Origin: Papaver somniferum
Taxonomy: Eukaryota > Streptophyta > Magnoliopsida > Ranunculales > Papaveraceae
Direction: 5' to 3'
DNA: 64,000 nucleotides
Assembly (NCBI RefSeq): GCF_003573695.1
Contig: NC_039362.1
Span: forward strand, 14,156,063 to 14,220,062
Below, in pieces: positions 1-10,755 of the stretch (position 1 is its first letter; each line of letters starts with the position of its first letter). The notes below the pieces were generated by a model. It had not been told where the DNA came from. It saw only the letters and a program-made list of their open reading frames with translations, and ran no database searches. The position numbers and the translations under genes are program-made.

Positions 1-3000
1 GTCAGTGTATATGATGATCTTAGATCCTATGAGATAAGATCTAAACTTGTCTAATGCGAAAACGACAGCAAGCAATTCCTTCTCGGTAGTTGTGTAATTG
101 AGTTGAGTATCATTAAGGGTTTTTCTAGCGTAGTATATCACGTATGGTAGTCTATCAACACGCTGTCCTAAAACAGCACCAACAGCATAATCAGAGGCAT
201 CATACATGAGTTCAAACGGTAGTTCCCAGTTGGGTGGTCGGACTATAGGAGCGGCGGTGAGAAGAGTTTTTAATTCCTCCCAAGCTTTCACACAAGCATC
301 ATCGAAATTGAAGGTAACATCTTTGGCGAGTAGACTACACAGAGGTCTTGAGATTTTGCTAAAGTCTTTGATGAATCGCCGGTAAAAACCAGCATGACCT
401 AAAAATGATCGAATTTCCCTCACAGAGCGGGGTTTTGGTAAATGTCGGATGAGGTCTACTTTAGCTTTATCTACTTCAATGCCTTTTTCCGAGATGATGT
501 GTCCTAGAACTATTCCTGAATTCACCATAAAATGGCACTTTTCCCAATTTAGAACAAGGTTCCTTTTCTTACATCTGGACAGCACAAGGGTAAGATGTCT
601 TAAACATTTATCAAACGAAGAACCGAACACGGAGAAATCATCCATGAAGATCTCGAGAAAACTATCTATCATGTCAGAAAAAATGCTCATCATGCATCGC
701 TGAAAAGTAGCAGGTGCATTACACAACCCAAAGGGCATGCGTCTATAAGCAAATGTCCCAAAGGGACACGTGAACGTAGTTTTTTCCTGATCTTCTGGTG
801 CAATATGGATTTGGTTATAACCGGAAAAGCCATCTAGAAAACAGTAGTGACTGTGTCCAGACACACGTTCTAGCATTTGGTCTATGAAAGGGAGCGGGAA
901 GTGATCCTTCCTAGTTACTGTGTTCAACTTTCTGTAGTCGATACATACTCGCCATCCTGTGGTTGTACGTGAAGGGACTAACTCATTCTTGTCGTTCTGA
1001 ACTACAGTAATGCCTGACTTCTTAGGCACAACTTGAATGGGACTAACCCATTTACTATCTGGTATTGGGTATATGATACCCGCATCAAGTAGTTTCAGGA
1101 TTTCTCCTTTGACTACATCTCTCATGTTAGGATTAAGTCTCCTTTGCATTTCCCTAGATGGTTTGGCATTCTCTTCGAGATTAATGTGGTGCATGCAAAT
1201 GGGGGGCTTATTCCTTTGAGGTCTGAGATGGTCCATCCTAAGGCCTCTTTGTGTTCCTTAAGTACTTCTAAGAGCTTACTTTCCTGTTCCGTGTCTAAAC
1301 ATGATGAAATAATGACAGGTAAAGTATCAGAAGAACCTAGGAATGCGTACTTCAACGTACTAGGAAATGTTTTTAATTCAAGCTTGGGTGGCTCAACAAT
1401 GGATGGAATGAGCTTGGAATCAGAGAGTAAGGGTGGTTCCACTTCATATCTTCTTTCAGTGACGTCCATTTGAGGTACAGATTCGAGCAGAGATAGGACG
1501 TCACTACAGTATGCATCATCATAGGAATCTGAGTTAAAGTTCTCCATACATGCTTGAAAGGGGTCGACGGATAGAATGTTAGTCAACAAATCTTGTATTA
1601 ATCCTTCAATCATATTAACTTCATGCACATCATCATCATCAAGATTCACAGGTTGTTGACTAATATCGAACACATTCAATTCTACCGTCATGTTGCCAAA
1701 AGACAGTTTCAACACTCCATTACGACAATTAATGATTGCGTTGGACGTATCCAAGAAAGGACGTCCTAAGATGACAGGAATGTGACAGTCTGGGTTTTGT
1801 ACAGGTTGAGTGTCTAAGACAATGAAGTCTACGGGAAAATAGAATTTGTCAACCTTGATCAAAACGTCTTCGACCACTCCACGAGGAATCTTGACAGATC
1901 GGTCTGCCAGTTGTAGAGTGATAGATGTTGGCTTCAACTCCCCAAGACCTAACTGCTCATAAACAGAATATGGCAGAAGGTTAACACTTGCACCTAGGTC
2001 TAATAACGCTTTAATGACCGTGTGTTCTCCTATAGTGCAAGAAATTGTTGGACATCCTGGATCCCTAAACTTGGGTGGAGTTTTGTTCAGAATGATGGAA
2101 CTCACTTGTTCAGCTAAGAAAGCACGTTTTTGCACATTAAGCTTGCGCTTTTGAGTACACAAGTCTTTGAGGAATTTAGCGTATGCCGGGATTTGCCTAA
2201 TTGCTTCAAGAAAAGGAATGTTGATGTTGACTCTCTTGAACAGATCTAACATCTCATTATAATGGGTACTTTTCTGTTGATAGATCAATCTTTGAGGAAA
2301 TGGGGCAACAGGAGAATGAGTTGGCAAAGGGACATTCACAGCAGTAGAATTGTCAGGCTTTCCAACTTGCTCAGATTCTTTGGTTTTCTGGGGTTGTGGA
2401 GACAGCGTGGAATTTATATCAGATTCATTAGGTTCGCCCACGTTGTTCTCGATGATTTTACCACTTCGGAGGGTGGTAATGGCATGGACTTGATCGGGTG
2501 AGGTTTCAGTGCAGGATGTTGTGCCTGTTTGAAATATCCTCTTTGGATTTTGTTGGGGTTGGCTAGGAAGTGTACCCTTTTCTCTCTCGCTCATGGAATC
2601 GCACATTTGACTCATCTTTTGATCAAGATTTTTCTGACCTTGCACCAGACTCCGGACCATCTCCTCTAGGGTGGATAATCTCTTGTCGGTATTGTGTTGA
2701 GGATATGATTGTTGAGAGTTCGATTGTTGTTGAGGGTTCCTAGGATATTGATAACCTTGATTGTTCTGAGATCCCTGATTGTTTTGATAGCTCTGATTGG
2801 GTTGAGATGGTCCTCCCTGAGTGGGTCCTTTGGACCATGAAAAGTTAGGGTGGTTTATCCATCCTGGATTGTAGGTCTGTGAATAGGGGTTATGCTCTTG
2901 TTTTTGAAACATGGCATGTGCCTGTTCAAGCCTAGATTCCTGGACTGCAAGCAAATCGGGGCAATTTTGGAATTGATGGTTGGGATCGTTACAAGCGGCA

Positions 3001-4115
3001 CATACAGACGAAGCGACATGTTCTCGGAGAGTAGTGGTGGAAGGTTTTGAATTTTTATGTAGTTCTAACTCTTATAATCTCCTAACTATTGATGCCATGT
3101 TTGCTCTTCCCTCGAAATCTGCTTCAATCCTAAAAGCCTTAGCTTCGGAAGTAGTCTTTCTGGGTTCACGGATGGATTCCCACTGTTGCGTCTTTTCAGC
3201 TACTTCAATCAAGAAGTCCCAAGACGCATCAGCAGTTTTGTCTACGAATAGACCATTACACATTGACTCAACCGTTGTTCGGGTGGACACATCTATACCT
3301 TCATACAAAATTTGCACAAGTCTCCATTTTTCAAAACCACGATGGGGACATTGGAGCAATAATTCATTGAATCTCTCCAGGTATCTAGCTAAGGTATCAC
3401 CCTCTAATTGCACAAAGCTATTTAGACTTTGACGAATTGTCGCAGTCTTGTGATTTGGGAAATTTTTTTTGAAAAACTCCTTTATGAGGTCATCTCATGT
3501 CATGATGGATTGAGGCTGTAAAGCATAAAGCCAGGCCTTTGCCTTATCCTTCAGGGAGAAAGGAAAAAGCCTTAACTTTAGGGTTTCGTCGGACATTTGA
3601 GTGAAACGCATAGTTCCACAAATTTCCTCGAATTCTCTCACGTGGTGGTACGGGTTTTCATTCTCAACACCTCTAAAAATAGGAATCATATGTATTGTGC
3701 TCGATTTCAGCTCATAATTTCCATTAGCCTCGGGTAGCACAATACAAGAAGGTTGACTGGCTCTAGTTGGGTACATATAATCCTTGAGGGTACGGGGTTC
3801 TCCCATTGTTTCAGATTGGTCCGGTGTGTTTTCCTCAGAAGTTGTGGGTATGTCAATTGGGTCTATTTGATTTACTCTAACTAGTCTATTTGATTGGTCT
3901 CTAAAGGTTACAATCATATCCCACTCATGAAATAACAAGCCCACAGATAAGGGAGAAAACAGGGCCCATAAGGATTTATGAAGATTTGGTTTTGAAAGGG
4001 TTAAGTGGAATTTGGTTTTAAGGAGTGGAATTTTGGTTTTAATAAGGGATTTTGTTTTTGGTTTAAAATTGGGCTTTGGAAAAGTTTTTGAACTAAACCT
4101 AGCATAAATTAGCAC
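1..4115 (-). pseudogene. Athila-type Ty3/gypsy gag-protease-RT/RNase H (element 1), broken and cut by window edge
   Basis: Minus-strand polyprotein frame. In order it shows a retrotransposon gag domain (about 4115-3072), a CCHC knuckle of spacing C-x2-C-x4-H-x4-C (3002-2961), an Athila-type aspartic protease with LDLGASVNLLPY (the usual DTG is DLG here), and reverse transcriptase with the FMDD active site at 648-637. It ends in the RNase H start (TTTEKELLA) at the left edge. Breaks: an in-frame TGA at 3495-3497 where Trp is expected, a TAA at 3072-3074, and a one-base frameshift in a run of six G (C on the coding strand) at 1201-1206. All pieces otherwise stay in one frame, so decay is modest. 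Integrase and 3' LTR lie outside the window. Lineage rests on protease and RT motifs, the PBS and gene order. Confidence 0.9.
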
Positions 4116-4596
4116 AACCCATAAAAGAAAATAAAAACAATAATAATAATTACAATCCCATAAAAGAAAAATAAAATAAAATAAAAGAAAAAGAAAATAA
4201 AAATAAAAACAAAAATAATTATTACAAGCCCAAATTAAAAATAAATTAATTATTACATACCCAAATTGAATATTTAATGGGGCCCAAGTGGGTTACTCAT
4301 GGTTTAGGCTTACTTGGTTAAGGAGGGAAGCCCAGTTAGGCTTTTGTTCCCTTTAGTTGCACAGCCCAGTTGGGCTTTAGGATCGTCCTTAGTAGCTCAC
4401 ACTCGAGCCCAGCAGCAGCAGCAACGAAGCCCAGCTCACAGAAGACCACGAGCCCAGCAACAAAGAAGGCAGAGCCCAGCAGCACTTGGCAAGCCCAGTT
4501 TAGTTGAAGTTGGTGAAGCCCAGTTCAGAGAAGTACAAGCCCACCAGTAGAAGGAAGAGCCCAGCAGCTTCAGTTGGCAGCCCAGTTGCTTTGGCT

Positions 4597-4631
<35 letters not shown>

Positions 4632-4751
4632 AAAATACTGCACAGCTCCAGCAGCACCTGCAAGTGAACAAGATAGCAATGATCTCAGACAACTCTGCAA
4701 GCACAGCAAGGCCACAACATCTATGAAAACTTCAAAAATATGGCAGCCAGC
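4116..4751 (-). other. Athila 1 untranslated leader between PBS and gag
   Basis: No credible gene. The right half is rich in CAG/CAA trinucleotides (a CAG run near 4602-4630) and repeats the motif GCCCAGTTGGGCTTT or parts of it. The left half is A-rich. The same motif set recurs in the leader of the pol-less Athila-like element at 32400-32800, linking the two families. Open frames here on both strands are repeat translations of glutamine, cysteine or alanine runs. Confidence 0.7.
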
Positions 4752-4769
4752 TCCCCGGCAGCGGCGCCA
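4752..4769 (-). other. Primer binding site, tRNA-Asp type (Athila 1)
   Basis: On the minus strand this reads TGGCGCCGCTGCCGGGGA, which matches the 3' end of plant tRNA-Asp as used by Athila elements at all but about one base. It lies six bases inside the LTR, fixing element direction as minus. Confidence 0.85.
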
Positions 4770-4775
4770 AAAACT

Positions 4776-6569
4776 TGGTGTGAAAATGGGGAGCACACAA
4801 AACTCTTGCAAGTATACAAGGCCAAATTTTATAGTATAGGGATGAGTAGGGGTTTGTCCACAGGGAGTGGGATCATACAAGAAGTTATCCTAAGCTATCA
4901 ATGGGTGCAAAGCACTATAGCAGTGAGCAAGGCAAGGTAACAGTGGTAGTGAAACAAAGGCAGCAGCCTAAGGCAAAGGGATTGAGCAATAGTGACAGAA
5001 AAGGAGAAAGATGCAGAACTGTGTGAAGTTACTAAGGAAATTGAATCCACCTTGTGCCCTAATCAAGCAATGCAATCTAGGTTGAGTTGGAAATCCTATG
5101 CATACATCTAGAATGGGATGAAAATCAGCTTGCTCACTGATATGCCCCTAGCATTGACTGTCTTTTGACAGCACAATCAATCACAGGCATGCCAGAGCAC
5201 TGAGTACTTCCCATTGCTCAAGCAAACAGGCATCAAGAAAACTATCCTAACCATGCATCATCTAACAGTGCACTAGGCTTCATCAGAGCCTTAGTTGCAG
5301 TGAATTAGCTCATGCTAGACATGAGTACAACTACATCATTCATCAAATAAGCTAAATTAAGATACATCATACACACAAATTGCACACAATCAACTGTAGC
5401 TAAAAAGGAATTTGGATAATGAAAATTGGTTGCAAAAATTGTTCACTGGCTAGCCCAGAGATGCTTTATACACTCATCCTACATCTCTATTTATACCCAA
5501 AACATTCAATTATGGTTTACAATGTTTTCCCCCAAATTTGATAAAATTAGGGTTCTTGGGAAATTGGGGAAAACTCACCGTACCCTCTGAATTCGTTGTC
5601 TCCTCTGCAATTGAGCGCTGACCCATGATTCCACTTGCTCCTACTGCTTCTCCTCTAGCTCTTGTTGCGATGTTGGCCTAGCCCTAGACCTCTGTGAACC
5701 CTAGCTTCTCTCACTGTCGAGTTTGCAACATCAGGACTCGATGCTACAGACGAGAAAGGGAGAGACAAGGGTGGTGATTGACTCCTGAGTTTGTCGGGGG
5801 AAGGTGGTAGTGGTGGTGTTCGAGGTGGAGATGGAAGAGATGGTGGTGATGGAGTTGCAGAGCTCTGCAAATTTTTGGGAAGAAGGGGAAGAACTCAATG
5901 GGAATGGGATTAGGGTCTGTTTGTTTGGGGTGTAGATGTTCGGTTGCTAGGGTGTGAAGCAGGTGCAGCGGAGTTTGATGATCTGCGAAAAGGAGCGATG
6001 GATGGGAAGATGGTAGGTGGATCCAACGGCGATACGGAGGTAAGCGTGGAGCGACCGTCGGATGAAGGGATGTAGCAAAACGGACGACCCAAGATGGAGA
6101 TGGGCGTTGCGATGTAAAGCGGGGGCTTCGGAGTTTGATGTGCGATGATGGAGCGACCGTAGGATGCTGAAATGCTTCGATCTGACGGCTGAAATCCGAG
6201 ACGGGCTTGGATAGTGGAGATGTGTTTGAGTAAGGGTTTTGGGCCTTGGGTATGCCAAGCCCATATCTTCTTTAAGGACAATTCTTCTTCTTCAAGCCCA
6301 CTTCTAGCCTTTTGGTCTTGTGCACAACATTCTTCGCGGCTTCCTTGTGTAATTCCTCCCGGCTTTTCACTACTTTTCTGCTCTTTTCCGCTCCGCTATT
6401 CATCCAAACTTTATTTATTACCTAAAAATGCAAAATTAATTAATAAAAATATTTATTCTTGAAAACAAAGAAAATACAGAATATGGGATAAAATGTAGAA
6501 TTAATGCACAAAAGATGAGTTAAATGCCAACAAAAAGGGATAAATATATACAATATTTGGCACTCATCA
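4776..6569 (-). repeat. 5' LTR of Athila element 1
   Basis: Boundaries come from comparison with the pol-less Athila-like LTRs at 27265 and 33449. All begin TGGT on the plus strand next to the PBS and end with GCACTCATCA. Length about 1794 bp. The outer 110 bp (about 6420-6545) is nearly identical to the same part of those LTRs. The other LTR is outside the window, so no target duplication can be tested. The U3 side holds several CCAACGG/CCGTCGG motifs (6017, 6052). Confidence 0.8.
5488..5495 (-). promoter_or_regulatory. TATA box in Athila 1 LTR
   Basis: TATAAATA on the minus strand, in the LTR interior, at the same relative place as TATAAATA in the related LTRs at 27967 and 34150. Probably the U3 promoter. 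Confidence 0.5.
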
Positions 6570-7849
6570 GCGTGCAGTTCATTTGTGTATAACAAGCTAA
6601 GTTTTCGATCTAACGGTTGACAAATATTAGCTTGAATCTAAATCAGGTTTTCATCTAACGGTGAATATTGAATGCTTTGTTACCAAAGCAAAACCTTGAT
6701 TTGAAAGACTATATTAAAGGAGACATCTAGTATTGTGCAAAACTAATCCCCACACCTTATGTGTGATACTAGTTTGCATACTAGAGTCGGTTCTACTTTA
6801 ACCTTTGGTTTTCTTCTTCTAAAACCAGGTTAACGACTTAAAGACTTCATTGGTATTGTGAAGCCAGACCGATACTACTTTTATCGTAGTTGTGTGATCT
6901 GATCTTGCATATTCTATCGTACGAGTACAATCATATTGATTGGCTTGAGATTTGATATCTCTGATAGGAAAGATATAAAAAGTAATCACAAACATCTTCG
7001 TCTCATTGTTTGTGATTCCACAACGTCTTGTTTCGCTACCATACGATTAAGATTGTTGTGAGGTGATTGATTAATCTAGGTTGTTCTTCGGGAATATAAG
7101 ACCGGATTATCAATTGGTTCCTGTTCACCTTAATTATTATCAGAAGACGGAACAAAAAACTTTAGGGTTTTTCTGTTGGAGACAGATTGATCCTTTGATA
7201 GACTTGTCTGTGTGAGACAGATTTGTTTATTGTCAAAGCCTGCGATTTTGGGTCGTAGCAACTCTTAGTTGTGGGTGAGATCAGCTAAGGGAATCAAGTG
7301 CGCAGTATCCTGCTGGGATCAGAGGCGTAGGGAGTACAACTGTACCTTGGATCAGTGGGACACTGATTGGGGTTCAACTACAGTCCAGTCCGAAGTTAGC
7401 TTAGAGTAGGCTAGTGTCTATAGCGGCTTAATACAGTGTGTGTTCAATGTGGACTAGGTCCCGGGGTTTTTCTGCATTTGCGGTTTCCTCGTTAACAAAA
7501 TTTCTGGTGTATGTGTTATTTCAATTTCCGCATTATATTGTTTTATCTTTATAATTGAAATAATACAGGTTGTGCGTTAGATCAATCAATTGGAGAATCC
7601 GACCTAATGGTTGTTGATTGATATTGATTGACACTTGGATATTGGTCTTTGGTACCATCCAAGTTATTCATATTTGATTAGTGCTCGCAGTTTCTGTTTG
7701 AGAAAATCAAATCAAGAGAGAGATATAAACTCGTTGATATACTTTCAATTATTTGAGTCTTGTTGATTCTCTTAAAAGTATATTCGAGTTTGTCCATACA
7801 GATTGCTAAGCGAAATATTGGGTGGTGTTGTTAGACCCCAGGTTTTTCA
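6570..7849 (+). repeat. Ty1/copia LTR fragment, 3' half, plus orientation
   Basis: Matches, in plus orientation, the inner-to-end part of the copia LTRs seen elsewhere (compare 41920-43210 and the reverse of 21473-22745). It starts mid-LTR at the border of Athila 1 and ends in TTTTTCA at 7849. Its 5' part is absent, which fits Athila 1 having inserted into it. No PBS follows, so it is a 3' or solo LTR. Contains TCTAACGGTTGA (6609-6620). Confidence 0.8.
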
Positions 7850-8115
7850 ATAATGCCAATTGGCTTTCCAAAAACCGCGCCAGTGTGCTAATGGCATGCC
7901 AAACATGCCATTCCGCGCCAACATACTAATGGCATGCCAAACGTGCCATTCCTCTCCAGCATGCTCATCGGCATGCCAACCCGTGCCATGCCACGCCAAT
8001 GTGCTAATCGGCATGTTGAACATGCCAAACATGCCGCTCCGTCGCAGCAACATGCCAACGTGCCATAATAAACGTTGTTACGTGCTAACTCACCTTTTTG
8101 ATCGTGGCCAACGCC

Positions 8116-8185
8116 ATGACAAACTCCAATTAGGGTTTTATGATCAAAACATGACAAACTCCAATTAGGGTTTTATGATCAAAAC
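8116..8185. repeat. Perfect tandem duplication, 2 x 35 bp
   Basis: Two adjacent identical 35-base copies (8116-8150 and 8151-8185), each starting ATGACAAACTCC and ending GATCAAAAC. No other copies noticed. Confidence 0.9.
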
Positions 8186-9260
8186 ACGACTTTTGACTCA
8201 GTGACATTAGTCGAAACCCTAGTTTTTGGTCGTGGCTCAAATTACGCCACTTTGGCCTCACAACATGCCACGAGCCATGCTGGGCCCAGGAAACCCTAAA
8301 AATGGCGCCATGTTATGGCTACATGTGGCCGTCCTTATGCATGTGGTCGTTCCCACCTTATGGATCCGTCAAAACTCCTTTGACGCGGCCATGGCGCCAT
8401 CTGCACAAAGAATGTCACCGTGCCGCGGCCACGTGCCATGCGCGCTAATTAGGGTTTTGGCATGCCAAACCCTAATTTAGGTAAGGTTGCTACGCCAACT
8501 AAGCCAAGTAATGCTCCCTAGAGTATTAAGTCTGATATGGCAACTGGAACCAATGTTACCGAGCCATATTTGGGTCTAACACCAATATGTCAAAATATAT
8601 CTACCATGGCTACGCCAGACGTTGTTCGCGCCACTATGCCACTGGCATATGCCAACCATGTCGTTGTGCCACTGGCATGCGCTAAACGTGCCACCATGCA
8701 ACCCGTATGTGCCAATGGCGCCACTATGCTATTATCAAATGCCAATGGAATGTGGCCATATTCATCGGCCACCCTCTCGCATGAATTACAATCTCAGCCA
8801 TCTAAATTTTCCACAGAATTGACAGGCCTATGGCAAGTCTTAGGCGACCAGCCAAGACAAGCCTAAAAACATCACACGCTATTCTCCTACTGCAAGTCTC
8901 CTGACTTTGACTTGCCGCACATGGCTATATGCTACTTAGTTGGCATACAATTAATCAGAATAGCCAGGTCTTGCACACAAGACCCACTCAGCAATCTGTT
9001 GCACATTTTCCACGAAAATACTCGAGACATCAAACATGTCACAAACTGGGGGATGCTCATCAGGGTATTGATCTGGCGGTTTACAGCGTGCGGCGTGCAA
9101 CATGCCCATTATAAGAAAGTATCAGAAAACAGGGCAGTTAGTGGCGGCAAGAAGTAGTGGGCGTAAACTAACCCGTTTTCTTCATAGTGGGAACGTGGTT
9201 TCTGGCATTTACACATTACTCCACTTTCTACGAGATCAGGATGCGTTCAATTATGACTTG

Positions 9261-9268
9261 TATAAATA
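9261..9268 (+). promoter_or_regulatory. TATA box in Tat-type LTR
   Basis: TATAAATA about 390 bp before the PBS, in the orientation of the downstream gag-protease frame; the usual plant LTR promoter form. Confidence 0.45.
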
Positions 9269-9650
9269 GGTTTTACCTATTTCAACCAAGCAGAGTTTTG
9301 GTTAACAACAACACAAGTATCCAGAAAAAACACAAAAGAACTGATAGCTTACATTCCACAAGCCAGTTCCACATTCTGATACAAGTCATAAAATAGCCAT
9401 ACCTTCAGAACTAACCATTCTGAGCTCAACACATTCTTCGCTTCCCTCCCTAATACCAACCCTTCTCCTTCACTTCGTGACCGAAGCAAGACTGGAACGA
9501 CCATTTCTTGGTTTAGGCTAGGATTGTACAGATTGATCTCTCAAATCTAAAGTACTCCCGTGCAGTGCATTTGTTTAGGTCTAAATTCGTTTCTCATCAA
9601 CACACCCAAATTTACCAAAACTAGCAGAAACAATTTTTACCCCATAAACA

Positions 9651-9670
9651 ATTGGCGATCACAGTGGGAG
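9651..9670 (+). other. Primer binding site, Tat type
   Basis: ATTGGCGATCACAGTGGGAG follows an LTR-like end in CATAAACA. It resembles the ATTGGCGCCCACCGTGGGG pattern typical of plant Tat-type elements, with several substitutions. Confidence 0.5.
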
Positions 9671-9706
9671 ATTAATCTCTCGGTTGCAACTCCAATTTTC
9701 AAAAGA

Positions 9707-10755
9707 ATGGTCGGTCTTAGAACTGATTCCACAAATCCAAATTCCGCTCATAATCTGGCGAATGGCGACATCTCTCCTCCCAACGCTATACCCAATGGTG
9801 CATCCAATGAAGAAATCCCAAGATTGATCGAGTTGGCATGAGTTCAGGGGATCCACACAAGGAACATGGACCTGATGAAGGATGCGATAAACAACATACT
9901 CGATTTTCTAGTCAAATTGACATCAGATTGGAGTGGCTCACCTGTCCCTGAAATTCCAACGCTGGGAACTGACGCCCCGGATGATCGTCCTCAAATCAAC
10001 AGTTTCACTACCAACCAGAGGCCAGTGGGCCAGGAAGCAGCCTCTTTGGTAGAAAGTTTATGTGAACTTCTGCACCTTTCAAAGGATCAGCGAGCAGAGA
10101 CATTTGTTGCAATCAATCAAATATCCCTATATGCGCATTTGGCTCTTTCACATCTAGAAACTTCAAGAATATCAGAGATGTCCGTCAACAATGTTACATT
10201 TACTGAAGATGACATGATGACAGAAGAAGGTCATAACAGAGCCCTACATGTCACTGCACGCATCAAGGATTCAGAATTCAAAAGGGACCTCATTGATACG
10301 GGAGCATCCTCAAATGTTATTACCCTTAGAACGTTCAGGACAGCCAAGGTGCGGCCAAGTAAAATCGTACGACAGCCTACCATGATGACAAATTTTGAAG
10401 AAAACCAAACCAACACGTATGGATACATCAGTCTTAATCTGTCAGTGGGACCAGTCCAGTCAAAGGTGAAATTCGAAGTAATAGAGAATGAGCCAGACTA
10501 CCACATGATACTGGGAAGACCGTGGCTCCATGATAATAGGATCGTCCCTTCAACGTATCACCAATGCCTGGAAACCATGTTGAACGAAGAAGTTGTACGC
10601 ATTTCCGCGTCATTGTCTTCTTATGCACCAATTTGTGGCGTGGAGCTATTCTAACCAAAGGAAAATTCGTGAGACTCATCAGGCAGGGTTTACTGCACCC
10701 CACTCCCTACGTGGACGCCGATTGAAGAGGAGGACAGACTCGCATCACTTTCTTA
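9707..10755 (+). pseudogene. Tat-type Ty3/gypsy gag-protease fragment
   Basis: One plus-strand frame from ATG 9707 to 10654 with an in-frame TGA at 9839-9841. The N-terminal part is a short gag leader; most of gag is missing. It joins directly to a Tat-type aspartic protease with IDTGASSNV, then YHMILGRPWLHD and VPSTYHQC, the signature C-terminal part of that domain. After 10654 the frame breaks, but an EEEDRLASL-type stretch near 10718-10750 is still recognisable in another frame. Polymerase is absent: the sequence changes abruptly into the opposite-strand Athila 2 at about 10755. A dead fragment. Confidence 0.75.

Larger units (their letters stand above)
7850..9650 (+). repeat. Probable Tat-type LTR or LTR-derived DNA
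   Basis: The stretch ends ...CATAAACA just before a PBS-like site at 9651 and carries TATAAATA at 9261, so at least its right part behaves as an LTR. The left part (7880-8060 and 8620-8760) is built of degenerate copies of CATGCCA and ATGGCATGCCAA. No start matching the ACAAACA-type end is visible near 7850, so the LTR start is uncertain and may be truncated. Plus and minus open frames here are repeat-driven and not credible genes. Confidence 0.5.

Noticed and set aside
4436..4880. Open frames with Gln, Cys or Ala runs on both strands
   Set aside because: They are translations of the CAG/CAA-rich Athila leader, without domains and overlapping in several frames.
7847..8866. Several 60-109 codon frames on both strands
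   Set aside because: Driven by CATGCCA-type repeats in LTR-like DNA; no domain and inconsistent frames.
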